From VXNE01 sp965200505 (lineage in GTDB: Bacteria > Pseudomonadota > Gammaproteobacteria > Pseudomonadales > Azotimanducaceae): DNA of 64,000 nucleotides. The first letter of the stretch is position 1, and each line of letters begins with the position of its first letter. Positions 51,721 through 61,624 of this stretch are shown one piece after another. Where the stretch lies: the NCBI GenBank assembly GCA_965200505.1, contig OZ241343.1:1116001-1180000 (forward strand). Reading direction: 5' to 3'. The notes beneath the pieces were generated by a model. It did not search any database and was not told where the DNA came from. It was given only the letters and a program-made list of their open reading frames with translations. Both the position numbers and the translations under genes were made by a program.

Positions 51721-53001
51721 ATGGGGAACGTGCCGACGGACGCGCTGGCCACCTTGCGCACGCTGCTGCGCACGGATCTCGACTTCCACGGTGTCAACGG
51801 CACCAGCGGTGCGCACGCTTGGCATCCGTTCCCTGCCAAGTTCCCACCGCCGCTGCCCAGCCGTTTCATCGAACGGCTCACCGCCCCGGGCGATGTTGTG
51901 CTCGATCCGATGTTCGGTTCCGGCACCACGTTGCTTGAGGCTGTGCAGTTGGGCCGCGTCGCGGTGGGCTGCGACATCGATCCGCTCGCCCGCTTGGTCG
52001 CGGAGGCCAAGCTGGTGCCGTTGGACGCCGAGCAGATGTTGCGCGACGGCCACACCGTCGTGGAACAGGCAAGACGCGACTTCTCTGAGCGCCGGCGCGA
52101 GCTCGAAACGGCGCTGGACGAGCGCTTCGATGGCCGGACGCGGGCCTTCGTAGATTACTGGTTCCGGCCAGCGCAGCAATTGGAGCTGATGGCACTACTC
52201 CGCGCCATCGAATGTTGTGCACCGGAGGCGGCATGGAAGTTCCTCCATATGGTGTTTTCGTCCACCATCATCGCGAAGTCCGGCGGCGTGTCCTTGGCGA
52301 GGGATTTGGCCCACACCCGCCCGCATCGGGTGCTGGAAAAGAAACCGAAGTGTGCCTTTGACGAGTTCACCAAGCGCTTGAAGGGGGTGCTTGCCTCGGT
52401 TGCCGAGGCCCAGCGCGACAGCTCTGCGCGAATCCTCGCCCGTGGTGCCGAAGACACCGGCCTGTCGTCCGCCAGCATGGACTTGATCGTGACCTCCCCG
52501 CCTTACGCCAACAACGCCATCGACTACATGCGGGCGCATAAGTTCTCGCTGGTGTGGTTGGGCTGGAAGATCGACGAGCTTTCTAACTTGCGCGCCCGCT
52601 ACCTCGGCCACGACGCCCGCGGCCAACGTCGATGGAGCGATCTGCCGGACCAGTGCGAGGCCACGTTGCGCCGACTGGCGCGGCTCGATGAACGCAAGGC
52701 CACGGCGCTGCGCCGTTATTTCGGCGAGATGTCCACCGTGGTCGCTGAGATGCACCGCGTGCTCAAGCCGGGCAAGGCGGCAGTCATCGTCGTCGGCAGT
52801 TCAACTCTGCGCGGCATGGATGTGGAGACCCATAAGGGGCTCGCCGCCGTTGGGACGGAGGCGGGGTTTCGGCTCGCGCAAATCGGCGTACGCCGGTTGG
52901 ACCGCGATAGGCGCATGATGCCGGCGCGTTGGGGCAGGGCGCGGGAATCCCAGATCGAGCACCGAATGCATGAAGAGCATGTGATTGGCCTTGTGAAGTG
53001 A
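51721..53001 (+). CDS. DNA methyltransferase of a type II system (probably N4-cytosine or N6-adenine)
   Basis: Starting at ATG 51721, the 426-residue protein has SAM motif I VVLDPMFGSGTTLLEAVQLG (about 60-79) followed by VGCDIDPLARL. The catalytic motif IV is VTSPPYANNAIDYMRAHKFS (about 257-276). Motif I precedes motif IV. TSPPY is typical of amino-methyltransferases and not of C5 enzymes. It is coupled by a GTGA overlap to a restriction gene and should protect that enzyme's site. The in-frame extension from 51475 is excluded because it lacks family resemblance. Which base it modifies cannot be settled from the motifs. Confidence 0.85.
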   Translation: MGNVPTDALATLRTLLRTDLDFHGVNGTSGAHAWHPFPAKFPPPLPSRFIERLTAPGDVVLDPMFGSGTTLLEAVQLGRVAVGCDIDPLARLVAEAKLVPLDAEQMLRDGHTVVEQARRDFSERRRELETALDERFDGRTRAFVDYWFRPAQQLELMALLRAIECCAPEAAWKFLHMVFSSTIIAKSGGVSLARDLAHTRPHRVLEKKPKCAFDEFTKRLKGVLASVAEAQRDSSARILARGAEDTGLSSASMDLIVTSPPYANNAIDYMRAHKFSLVWLGWKIDELSNLRARYLGHDARGQRRWSDLPDQCEATLRRLARLDERKATALRRYFGEMSTVVAEMHRVLKPGKAAVIVVGSSTLRGMDVETHKGLAAVGTEAGFRLAQIGVRRLDRDRRMMPARWGRARESQIEHRMHEEHVIGLVK

Positions 53002-53831
53002 GCCACGGAGAGATTTATTCGCTACGACGCGAATATCACCAAAGGATCAGGCGTCAGGTTCTGAGGCTGAACGAGAGCGGGATCCCGAATAACGCCGATA
53101 GCAGCAGCAAAGCCAGTGTCTCGATCGCTAGGGGCATTGTTGCACGGATTGGAGGCAACCCGCAGCGGGAACGCCTTCCTGGCCAAGCGGCGGGCCGCCA
53201 CTTTGAGGCAGCAACCAAAGAGTTCGTCGAAAAGGCGTTTGGCGCGTTGCGCCACCTTCGACCGGGCGATTGGGAGTTCTCGCTAGGAGGGGACATCGGA
53301 GACTATCAGCAGTACCGGCACTTGCGTGAAATAAAACGCGCTATAGAAGACAACAGGGAGCTGCGCATTATCTTCGGGGACTACATCGTGAAGCCGGATA
53401 TCGTCATTTGTCGAAAACCTGTCGCCGATACCGAGATAGACAAGGAAGTGCGTTTGCTTGGCGGGGATGAGGTGGCTCGAGGAACGCCTCTCAGAGACGC
53501 CAACTCGCAAGTTGGCCTACTGCACGCTAGCGTGTCCTGTAAGTGGACGATTAGGAGCGACCGGTCGCAAAACGCACGGACGGAAGGCTTGAACTTGATA
53601 CGCAATCGCAAGGGATCGACGCCACACGTCGTGGTGGTTGTAGGCGAGCCGTTGCCTTCGCGCATTGCCTCAATCGCTTTCGGGACCGGCGACATTGACT
53701 GCGTTTACCACTTTGCATTGCCGGAGTTGACGGCGTCGGTCGGGGACTCGGATTTAGACCTGCTGAATGCCCTGGTCGATGGCCAGCGCCTGCGGGACAT
53801 CAGCGACCTGCCGTTCGATCTAGCCATCTAA
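52998..53831 (+). CDS. NgoMIV/Cfr10I-family type II restriction endonuclease
   Basis: The 277-residue product, started by GTG in a GTGA overlap with the methylase stop, ends with a block typical of NgoMIV-like nucleases. HASVSCKWTIRSDRSQNART (about 176-195) holds the SCK catalytic lysine, followed by EGLNLIRNRKGSTPHVVVVV and GEPLPSRIASIAFGTGDIDC. An upstream aspartate in DYIVKPDIVICRK completes a PD-(x)SCK-like site. Characterised members are tetramers that cut sites of the GCCGGC/RCCGGY type; the actual site here is not proven. Its stop overlaps the stop of the convergent carboxylase gene. Confidence 0.85.
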   Translation: MSHGEIYSLRREYHQRIRRQVLRLNESGIPNNADSSSKASVSIARGIVARIGGNPQRERLPGQAAGRHFEAATKEFVEKAFGALRHLRPGDWEFSLGGDIGDYQQYRHLREIKRAIEDNRELRIIFGDYIVKPDIVICRKPVADTEIDKEVRLLGGDEVARGTPLRDANSQVGLLHASVSCKWTIRSDRSQNARTEGLNLIRNRKGSTPHVVVVVGEPLPSRIASIAFGTGDIDCVYHFALPELTASVGDSDLDLLNALVDGQRLRDISDLPFDLAI

Positions 53832-56800
53832 CCCACGGGCCGCACCACAAACAACAAATCCCCCGCATTCACCTGCTGGCCGCTTGCGACGTTGATGCGG
53901 GCGATCTCATAGCTTTCCGCCTCGTACAGCGGCTCGTCGCCAGTGTTGAAGTCCGCCAAGCGCAGTGGTGTGAAGATCTTGAATGCCTCCAACTGGCACA
54001 GGGTGTCGGCCGTTCCCACTTGCTGGCCCGCTTGCACATAGTCTGGTTCGGCGGGCGAGGGCGCCAGATAGAAGATGCCGGTGGTGGGGGAAAGCACACG
54101 CAGTTCGTCGCTGTCCTCCAATGCGATGGCGCTGCGGTCGATCGCGCCGGCGCTGGCGCCGGCCGCCGTCTCGATTTCTTCGATGAGGCAGGGTGTGTCC
54201 GTTTTCGCTAGGAAGCCCTTCAAGTAATCCGTGTCGTAGTCTCCGCCGAGGAAGGTGGGGTCGCGCAGCACCTGCTTCACCAAGGGCACGTTGGTGGCGA
54301 TGCCGGTGATCTTCACCCGGTCGAGATAGGCCGCGAGCTTGTGCGCCGTGTCCTGCCGGTCGCTGCCGTGTGCGATGATTTGCGCGATCATGCTGTCGTA
54401 GTACGGCGAAACGAACTTGCCGATGCCGGCGGTGCTGGCGATCTCGATGTCTGGCGCTTCCGGCAAGTCGCAATCCAAGATCGCGCCTGGGCTCGGTTGG
54501 AACAACACCTCGCCGCTGGCGCCGATGGCGAGCCGCTCTGCGTTGACCCGCGCTTCGATGGCGTAGCCGTTGCGTTTCACCTTGAGGTCCGCGATGGATT
54601 CGCCGGCGGCGATGCGGAACTGCTCGGCAACGATGTCCACGCCAGACACCAGTTCCGTCACCGGGTGCTCCACCTGCAGGCGCGTGTTCATTTCCATGAA
54701 ATACACGGCATTGGCGGCCAAGTCGTAAATGAACTCCACCGTGCCGGCGCCCACATAGTCCACCTCGTCCGCGATGGCGGCGCTGTGCCGCAACACTTCC
54801 TCTTCCAAGTCCGCCCCCAAGGCCGTGGAGGCGGATTCCTCAATCACCTTCTGCTTGTCCCGTTGCACACTGCAATCCCTCAAGCCCAACACCCGCGTGT
54901 TGCCGTGGTGGTCGCGCAGCAGTTGCACTTCGATGTGGCGCAATGAAGCGACGTACTTCTCCAAGTAAACGTCGCCGTTGCCGAACGCCGCCCGCGCCTC
55001 GGTGGACACGCGCCCGAACAACTCATGGAAGGCGCTCGCGGATTCCACCAATTGGATGCCTTTGCCGCCGCCGCCATGCACGGCCTTGATGAGGATGGGA
55101 TAGCCGATTTCCTGCGCGAGGTCCGCGGCCCGCAACGCATCCGTCACCACGCCGTGGCTGCCGGGCACCACCGGCACCCCGAGCCGCATGGCCGTGGCGA
55201 TGGCGTTGGACTTGTTGCCCATCGTCTCCATGCTGGAAACCGGCGGGCCGATGAAGTTGATGCCGTGGGAACGCACCAACTCAGCGAATTGGCTGCTCTC
55301 GGAGAGGAAGCCGATGCCCGGATGCAGCGCGTCCACCCCCTCGTGCTCCGCCACGGATAGCACCGAGAGCGCGTTCAGGTAGCTTTCGTCCGGCGTGGCG
55401 CCGCCGATGCACACCAAGGCGTCCTGCTCCCGCAACATGTCCGCGGCGGTGGATTCCATGTCTGGGTCCGATTGCACCAGCACCACGCTCAGCCCTTGGC
55501 GCTGCGCCACGCGAATCAGTTTCACCGCGGTGCAACCGCGGGCATGCACCAACACTTTGGCAACCGGACGCACCAAATCCGCCTCCGAAACTTCGGGGCG
55601 GCGGTCCGGCGCCGCCACGGGAGGCGCCAAGTCGAACCCGCCGGCCATCACCCGGCGCACGGCCCCGGCGACGGTTTCCTTGGGTGTGGGAATGTCGGGA
55701 TCAATCTTCCGCAACTCATCATCCAAGGTGGGCAGAAACGGGTGTTGCACGAGGCCGCGCATGGTGCCTTCGGTGCGCCATAGGTAGTTGGAAAGCGTCG
55801 CGTCCGCCGGCAGGTTGGAAGACACCACGATTTGCCCGGCAAAGGGAATGCTGGCACCGGCAAAGTAATACGTTTGCGCCAAGGGATGGGTGACGAAGCT
55901 CGCCTGCGCCCCGCCGGTGCAGTCGCCGTAGCCGAACACGATCACCGGCAGTTCATGGTCGCGCACGAAGCGGGTGATGCGGTCGTTGATGGCGGCCATG
56001 GAGAACAACGCGCCGGCGCCTTCCTTCGTCTGCATGCCGCCGGAGGAGATGAAGCACACCACCGGCAGGCGTTGTTCGGCGCAGGTGACGAGCAGCTTGC
56101 AGAACTTCTCCGCGCTGGCCATGTCGAAGGCGCCGGCTTGGAAGCGGGCGTTGGATATCACGGCGCCCATGCGTTGGCCATCGGCGCCGTCGTCGAAGGT
56201 GCCGATGCCGGTCACCACGCCGCAGGGCGTCGCCTCGCGGCTGAGCGCCGCGTCCATGGAAAGGCGGAAACCCGGGAACTCGCACGGGTCGGAGCTCAAG
56301 AGGTCTCCAAACAACTCTTCGAAGTCCGTGAAGAACCGCTCGATGAAGTCTTCCGGCCCCACGCCGCGCCCCTTCAAGCGGCGCAACGTGTTTTGGATGA
56401 GGATGTCACGGTAGGCGATGGAGAGTTGGTTCCAGAAATCTTTCCGGCGGCCGATGCGCCTCGGCAGGATGCGCCCGTCGTAGCGCCGTCCTTCCCACTG
56501 CGCCCGCAGCCACGAGGACACGAGCCGCTCGAAGAGGAACGTCACCACCACGAACAAGGTGTCGGAGATTTGTGCGAACGCGCCCTTCTTCCATTCCTCC
56601 ACGGCGCTGAAGAAATCCCCGGCGCGACGGGCGCCGGCGATGCGCAGGAACCAATCGAAGAAGGGCCGCCGCAACTCGTCGGCGGAACCGCCCTCGGCTG
56701 TGGCCTCCGGCCATCCCGGCGCCGCCTTGAAGGCGCTGTCGAGCAGCTCGGCCAACGAGGCATCCGAGAGCGCCCGCGAACGCCCCGCTTCTTCGGCCAC

Positions 56801-58720
56801 GGTGACGAGGTTCGCCAACACATGGTCGTAGATGGCGTCGAACGACACGAAGTGCTCACATTCGGCGGCGAAGTCTTCGCGCAGATCGTCTTCAAGCAGG
56901 ATGTCGAGCACGGTGAGGTCGCCGAACGCGACCGGCGCGCCGGTTTGCTGCGGCGCTTCCATGTGCGCGGCGAATCGAGCGCCCAAGATGATCCGGTTGA
57001 CGACGATGGGCGAGGTGGCGCGGGCCACGGCGGCGCGGGTCTCCTCGGCGAGGCCGGCGCTGGCCACGAGATCGTCCAGAGCGCCATCCGTGAGGGCGAG
57101 GTTCAGTTCCGCGGTCAGTTGTTCTCGCACATACGGTTGCGCCTTCTCGCGCAGCCCCTCGTCCGCCAACAGCTTCTTGCCTTCGTGGGAGAAGCGTTGT
57201 CGCAGCACCGGGCCGCACAGGGTGTCTTGCGCCACGGCGACGGCCAGCCCGTAAGGGTCGTTGACTTCGGCGGTCTTCAAGAGCGCCCGCGCGTCTTCCG
57301 TGTTGGCGAGATAGCCGCCCAGGGTGCGGAAGTTGTCCGCCGCGTCCGCCTTCCAGCGGTTGTAGAGGTACATGCCCACGGCGCTTAGGAGCTGCGAACG
57401 CGCCTCCCGATAGTTCTTCATCGGCTCGCCGAGCAGCAGTTGCGCGACGCGGCCCCGCTCCTCACGCGCCGCCTGCTTCTTCTCGGTGTAGTTCTTCCAT
57501 GCCCGCGCGAGGCCGTCGTCATAGCGCACATGGTCCGCGTCTTGCGCCCACTTGAAGAACGTGCGCCGCCGCTCCTGCTCCGCCCGCGCCGCCAACTCCC
57601 CTTGTGGCGTCTCCTCCGTGGCGAGGCGGCCGTATTGGTGGGTGGAGGTGGCCTTGATGCGCCGCCGGCAACTCAGGTAGCGCAGATACCGATAGGCGAC
57701 GCCGAACACGTTCAGGTATTCGGTGGGGGTGTGCGTCAGCTTCAGCGCCGCGCTGCGCTGCAGGCGCTGCAGGCGCTCGGTGGGGTGCAGATAGCGCTCG
57801 AGGCTGCGCCGGTAGTGGTCGAAGATGTACGGGTTTTCCGCCACGAACGCCTTGATGCGTTGCTCCACGGACAAGATGCCGGAGACGATGGCGAGCCGCA
57901 GGCGCTCGACGCCGGCGTCATCGTCCTCAAGGGGCGAGTAGTCGATGACGCCATCGATGTTGCCCTGTTCCAGCAACTCCACCGGCGACAGGCCCACGAT
58001 CTTCGCGCACTCCTGCCAAGACAAGTTCATGCGCCGGGCGATGCTGGCGAGCCCTTGCGGTTGGATGGTGCTGAACACGCCATCGCGCACGGCGAGGATC
58101 ATGTTGCTGGCGGCGAGTGGAATGGCGCCGCCGGAATACCCCAAGCCGAACACGATGCCGAGGTTCGGCACGTCGGTGTTGGCCATTTCGGCGATCAGCC
58201 GCGAGATGCTGTGCGCCTGGTTGCCGCGGTTGGCGTCCGCGCCGGCGTCCGCGCCGGGCGTGTCCATGAGGCTCACGATGGGAATGGAGCGCCTCGAACA
58301 CTCCTCGATGCGTTGCGCCGCGGCGGCGTGATGCGCCGGCCCCCAAACGCCGTTGTTGACGGAGCGGTCTTGGGCGATGAAGCCCACCAGCCGGGCGTCG
58401 CCGTCGAAATCCATGCGCACGCAGGCGGCGTAGAACGGGCCGTCGCTCGCTTCCAAGGACACTTCGTCCCCCAAGCGACGGATGATCGCCGGCGCGGCGG
58501 CACGGCGCGGGTCTTGCGCGGCGGCGATGACGGCCTCGATGTACGAGTCCACATCCATGTTGGCGAGCGCCGTGCGGCGGCGGGCCGCCTCGGGCGCCGC
58601 CAGCAGCCCACGCATGGAACCATCCGCCCCGGCATCCGGGTCGGGAAAGAGCGAGAAGTCTTGGGCCAGGCGTTCTGCGATGACGAACAGCCGGTCGCCC
58701 GCCTCGGCGGCTTGGGTCAT
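53828..58720 (-). CDS. Single-chain acyl-CoA carboxylase (CT-alpha/CT-beta/BC/BCCP order)
   Basis: The start is ATG 58720 (1630 residues); a TTG 4 codons upstream is possible. Residues about 60-320 resemble AccA (VSLMDTPGADAGADANRGNQ, GLGYSGGAIPLAASNMILAV). A 450-residue helical region of unknown function follows. About 800-1070 resembles AccD (VVCFISSGGMQTKEGAGALF, YGDCTGGAQASFV). Next is a complete biotin carboxylase (about 1080-1535: AVHGGGGKGIQLVESA, MEMNTRLQVEHPVTE). The last 100 residues are a biotinyl domain with CQLEAFKIFTPL, in which Phe replaces the usual Met of EAMKM. It should carboxylate an acyl-CoA to a malonyl-type product with ATP and bicarbonate. The order differs from eukaryotic and common bacterial carboxylases. 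The acyl substrate is not known. Confidence 0.88.
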   Translation of the reverse strand: MTQAAEAGDRLFVIAERLAQDFSLFPDPDAGADGSMRGLLAAPEAARRRTALANMDVDSYIEAVIAAAQDPRRAAAPAIIRRLGDEVSLEASDGPFYAACVRMDFDGDARLVGFIAQDRSVNNGVWGPAHHAAAAQRIEECSRRSIPIVSLMDTPGADAGADANRGNQAHSISRLIAEMANTDVPNLGIVFGLGYSGGAIPLAASNMILAVRDGVFSTIQPQGLASIARRMNLSWQECAKIVGLSPVELLEQGNIDGVIDYSPLEDDDAGVERLRLAIVSGILSVEQRIKAFVAENPYIFDHYRRSLERYLHPTERLQRLQRSAALKLTHTPTEYLNVFGVAYRYLRYLSCRRRIKATSTHQYGRLATEETPQGELAARAEQERRRTFFKWAQDADHVRYDDGLARAWKNYTEKKQAAREERGRVAQLLLGEPMKNYREARSQLLSAVGMYLYNRWKADAADNFRTLGGYLANTEDARALLKTAEVNDPYGLAVAVAQDTLCGPVLRQRFSHEGKKLLADEGLREKAQPYVREQLTAELNLALTDGALDDLVASAGLAEETRAAVARATSPIVVNRIILGARFAAHMEAPQQTGAPVAFGDLTVLDILLEDDLREDFAAECEHFVSFDAIYDHVLANLVTVAEEAGRSRALSDASLAELLDSAFKAAPGWPEATAEGGSADELRRPFFDWFLRIAGARRAGDFFSAVEEWKKGAFAQISDTLFVVVTFLFERLVSSWLRAQWEGRRYDGRILPRRIGRRKDFWNQLSIAYRDILIQNTLRRLKGRGVGPEDFIERFFTDFEELFGDLLSSDPCEFPGFRLSMDAALSREATPCGVVTGIGTFDDGADGQRMGAVISNARFQAGAFDMASAEKFCKLLVTCAEQRLPVVCFISSGGMQTKEGAGALFSMAAINDRITRFVRDHELPVIVFGYGDCTGGAQASFVTHPLAQTYYFAGASIPFAGQIVVSSNLPADATLSNYLWRTEGTMRGLVQHPFLPTLDDELRKIDPDIPTPKETVAGAVRRVMAGGFDLAPPVAAPDRRPEVSEADLVRPVAKVLVHARGCTAVKLIRVAQRQGLSVVLVQSDPDMESTAADMLREQDALVCIGGATPDESYLNALSVLSVAEHEGVDALHPGIGFLSESSQFAELVRSHGINFIGPPVSSMETMGNKSNAIATAMRLGVPVVPGSHGVVTDALRAADLAQEIGYPILIKAVHGGGGKGIQLVESASAFHELFGRVSTEARAAFGNGDVYLEKYVASLRHIEVQLLRDHHGNTRVLGLRDCSVQRDKQKVIEESASTALGADLEEEVLRHSAAIADEVDYVGAGTVEFIYDLAANAVYFMEMNTRLQVEHPVTELVSGVDIVAEQFRIAAGESIADLKVKRNGYAIEARVNAERLAIGASGEVLFQPSPGAILDCDLPEAPDIEIASTAGIGKFVSPYYDSMIAQIIAHGSDRQDTAHKLAAYLDRVKITGIATNVPLVKQVLRDPTFLGGDYDTDYLKGFLAKTDTPCLIEEIETAAGASAGAIDRSAIALEDSDELRVLSPTTGIFYLAPSPAEPDYVQAGQQVGTADTLCQLEAFKIFTPLRLADFNTGDEPLYEAESYEIARINVASGQQVNAGDLLFVVRPVG

Positions 58721-58800
58721 AGAGAGATTCAAGCGATCCGAATGCGCGAACCGGGCGGCTAATGTAATGTAAGCGCCATCGTTTCCGCAATTGGCCAGCC

Positions 58801-59310
58801 ATGACGCGCCAACCGCTCGCCATCGCGGTGCTCACCGTTTCGGACACGCGCACGGAGCGCGACGACCCTTCGGGAGACCTCTTGTGCGAACGGCTGCGGG
58901 CGGCCGGGCATCGGCTCGCGGCGCGGGCCATCGAACGGGACGACATCTATCGCATCCGCGCCCGCGTCTCGGCGTGGATTGCGGACGACGGCGTGGAGGC
59001 GGTGCTCACCACCGGCGGCACCGGCTTCACGGGGCGGGACAGCACCCCGGAAGCGCTGCTGCCGCTCTTCGACAAGACCATCGAGGGCTTCGGCGAGCTG
59101 TTCCGCGAGATTTCCTACGCCGAAATCGGCAGCTCGACCATCCAATCCCGCGCCGTCGCCGGCCTCGCCAACGGCACCCTCGTGTTCGCCCTGCCGGGTT
59201 CGCGCAACGCCTGCCGCACCGGCTGGGACAAGATCCTCGTCAACCAGCTCGACATTGACTTCAAGCCCTGCAACTTCGCCGAACTGATGCCGAGGTTCCG
59301 GGAACGCTGA
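58801..59310 (+). CDS. moaB: Molybdenum cofactor protein MoaB/MogA family
   Basis: The 169-residue product has the MogA/MoaB fold signatures IAVLTVSDTRTERDDPSGDL (about 7-26), VLTTGGTGFTGRDSTPEALL (about 67-86) and FALPGSRNACRTGWDKIL (about 128). The family adenylylates molybdopterin before metal insertion, although some MoaB copies are inactive. It diverges from the carboxylase gene across 80 nt. No other molybdopterin gene is in the window. Confidence 0.9.
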   Translation: MTRQPLAIAVLTVSDTRTERDDPSGDLLCERLRAAGHRLAARAIERDDIYRIRARVSAWIADDGVEAVLTTGGTGFTGRDSTPEALLPLFDKTIEGFGELFREISYAEIGSSTIQSRAVAGLANGTLVFALPGSRNACRTGWDKILVNQLDIDFKPCNFAELMPRFRER

Positions 59311-59394
59311 CACGCCTGGCGAAGCCCCGCCATCGCGGGAATAGCCCCTAACACGGGCATCGGGAGCGCCAACCGCCGGCCTGACGAGCCGTGT

Positions 59395-60554
59395 ATGCTC
59401 ACCACCATGTCATCAACCGAGCCACGTCTATTCGCACCGGGCGACGGTGCCACCCCGCCCGAACTGGCGGGCCGCGACGCGCAACAGGCGGTGCTCTCCC
59501 GTTGCTTGGGGGACTTGGTGCGCGGTGCCGCGCCGCCGCACAACGTCGTCTTGGTGGGGCCGCGCGGGAACGGCAAGACGGTGCTGCTGAACTGGTTCAA
59601 GGCTGCATGCATGGACGCCAACTCGGTCGAGGTGCTGGCGCTGACGCCCCGCGACATCCCCGCTCCCCAAGCGCTGATGGACGCACTGCTGCCGCGACGG
59701 GGGCTGGCTAAGCTGCTGCCTCGTAAGGTCGGGATCGCTTCGGTTGGCTCGGCCGAGTGGGCGCCGACTGGAAGCCGATGGCGTAGTCTGGCCAAAGAGC
59801 TGGCAGTGCGTTGCCGGCGCAAGCCGCTGGTCGTTTTGCTCGACGAAGCCCACACGCTGAGTCTGGATGTCGGCGGCGCGTTGCTTAACGCCAGTCAGCA
59901 GGTGCGCGCGAAGGCGCCGTTCTTGCTCGTCCTCGCCGGCACACCTGGATTGCCGACCCATCTCAACGCGATGGACACCTCGTTCCGGGGCCGCTTGGGA
60001 GAAGGGTTGCTTGGCGTGGGCCGCCTGACGGAAGCGGCAGCCCGCGACGCGCTGGTGAAGCCATTCGCACGGCACGGCGTGGCGATCGACCGGAGGCATT
60101 GGCCGCCGTGATCGAAAACAACCAACACTATCCCTACTTCATCCAGCTTTGGGGAGATGCCTTGTGGCAGGAGCATCTGGCCAACCCCAACGCTCGCCTC
60201 ACGACCGCAGCGACAGCCGCCATGCAAGGCGCAGTGGCCGTGCGTGTGGCGGAATACTACGAAGGCCGGTACCAAGAGTTGGCGGCTGACGGCCTGTTAT
60301 CGGCCGCCGCAGCGGTCGCGCCGCTCTTCCAAAGCTCCACGGACGGCACTGCGTCCAACCAGGAGATCGATAGCGCCCTCGTGGCCGCCGGCATTGAGGA
60401 CGCTGCCGATCGGTTCGCCGCTTGCGAGGGACTGAACCGCCTCAGCTACATGTGGCGTCCGCCCGGCCAGCTGCCGCCCGTGCTTTGGAGCGTGGGCATT
60501 CCTTCGCTAACGACATACATACTGGAACACGCTCCAGAATCGGCGACTCGATAG
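59395..60554 (+). pseudogene. ATPase gene with a frameshift
   Basis: The first 238 codons have Walker A NVVLVGPRGNGKTVLLNWF (about 52-70), Walker B PLVVLLDEAHTLSLD (about 139) and sensor-like FLLVLAGTPGLPTHLNAMDT, then end at TGA near 60109. Another frame from 60099 continues VIENNQHYPYFIQLWGDALW to 60554, the expected winged-helix half. Adding one G to GACCGGAGGCA near 60088 would fuse them into one protein of about 386 residues. Either the gene is decayed, a base is missing from the assembly, or the ATPase is split. It resembles the ATPase at 22039-23208 in type but not closely. Confidence 0.7.
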
Positions 60555-60816
60555 ACCCAGTTTGCCGAGGCACATGGGCGTCCAACAGAGTCAGCACTGC
60601 GCGGACCAATCCGAGGGCGATGCCGCCAGTGTGAGGGGATCCTCGTACGCGAGCACACTACCCCTCAACATGCCAAGCAAAGGGCGGGTGCCTCGCGGTC
60701 GGCGGCAGCAGCGACAGAACGGCCACCGAGTGCCGCGCCTCGTGATGGTCACCGAGCACCCATCGCTTTGCATCTCTTGATGCGCAGGCACTTCGCCGCC
60801 GAGACTTGCCGTGTGC
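60555..60816. other. Intergenic, nothing recognised
   Basis: The stretch between the frameshifted ATPase and the convergent NYN gene holds only short frames without features. Confidence 0.5.
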
Positions 60817-61455
60817 TCATGCATGGCCCGACTGCGTTGGGTAGGGGCGCTTGTGCAAATCGACAGGAACGGCGTGGCGAGGCTCTGCCGCCGGTTGCCC
60901 GGCGGCGGGCAATTCAAGGAAGGTCACGCTCTCGTAGAAGTCGTCCAAGGTAACGAACGTGCCGTTGGCTTCAGCCCACTCGCGCATCCGCCGGTTACAG
61001 CTGTGCCGCCACGACAACACTTCGACGCGCCAACCGCGCCCCCGCATTCGCTCCAAGTCGGCATGGAAGCCAACGCCGTCGTCGAATCCGGCACCGTCGC
61101 CAGTGAGCATCACAGCGGTTCCGGGGTTGCCGTTGTAGTCGAACCCGTCGCGGAGCATCGCCGTTTGCAGGGCTTGGTCGACGCCTTGCTCCCGACCATG
61201 CAACGAGCCGCGTTCGAATAGCTGCACGGTGACGCCCTCGTTTTCCAGGCGGTTCCACACATGTCGGAGTTCGGGTGGCACCGAGCCGACCGCGGTGGCA
61301 TGTTCGATGGGCCGTCCTGCCCGTGCAAGCTCCAGCAAATGGCCGAAGTGGATGCGCACACGCGCCCGTGCGCCTTGGCCTTCACGCTCCACGGCGACGG
61401 ATTGCGCACCGATGAAGATGTTGGAGTTATCCCAGTAGATGAATACGCTGTCCAC
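60817..61455 (-). CDS. NYN-domain (LabA/PIN-like) nuclease candidate
   Basis: Starting with GTG at 61455, which GGAG precedes by 8 nt, the 212-residue protein opens MDSVFIYWDNSNIFIGAQSV, a typical NYN start with the metal-binding Asp at about residue 9. It has GVDQALQTAMLRDG (second acidic position, about 92) and TAVMLTGDGAGFDDGVGF (about 112-129, third). These are the acidic residues of a PIN-like active site. NYN proteins act as RNases in several organisms. A longer upstream frame is excluded on start-site grounds. It is divergent from fabY. Confidence 0.82.
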   Translation of the reverse strand: MDSVFIYWDNSNIFIGAQSVAVEREGQGARARVRIHFGHLLELARAGRPIEHATAVGSVPPELRHVWNRLENEGVTVQLFERGSLHGREQGVDQALQTAMLRDGFDYNGNPGTAVMLTGDGAGFDDGVGFHADLERMRGRGWRVEVLSWRHSCNRRMREWAEANGTFVTLDDFYESVTFLELPAAGQPAAEPRHAVPVDLHKRPYPTQSGHA

Positions 61456-61624
61456 GATTCGTCTCCATGGAAGGCGGCTTACCGGCTCGGCACTGCCGCC
61501 TTCCTTTGTCACGGTAGCCTATTGGCGGCCCGCATCTGGGTCAACCAACGCCTTCAACGCCGCCATCCCCTCAATGGTGTAAATCCCCCGGCCAATCTCT
61601 ACAATTCGTGGCTCGCCCTCTCCC

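Noticed and set aside
57440..58762. Plus-strand frame of 440 codons inside the carboxylase region
   Set aside because: It lies opposite the conserved CT-alpha domain and has the same composition bias as other shadows.
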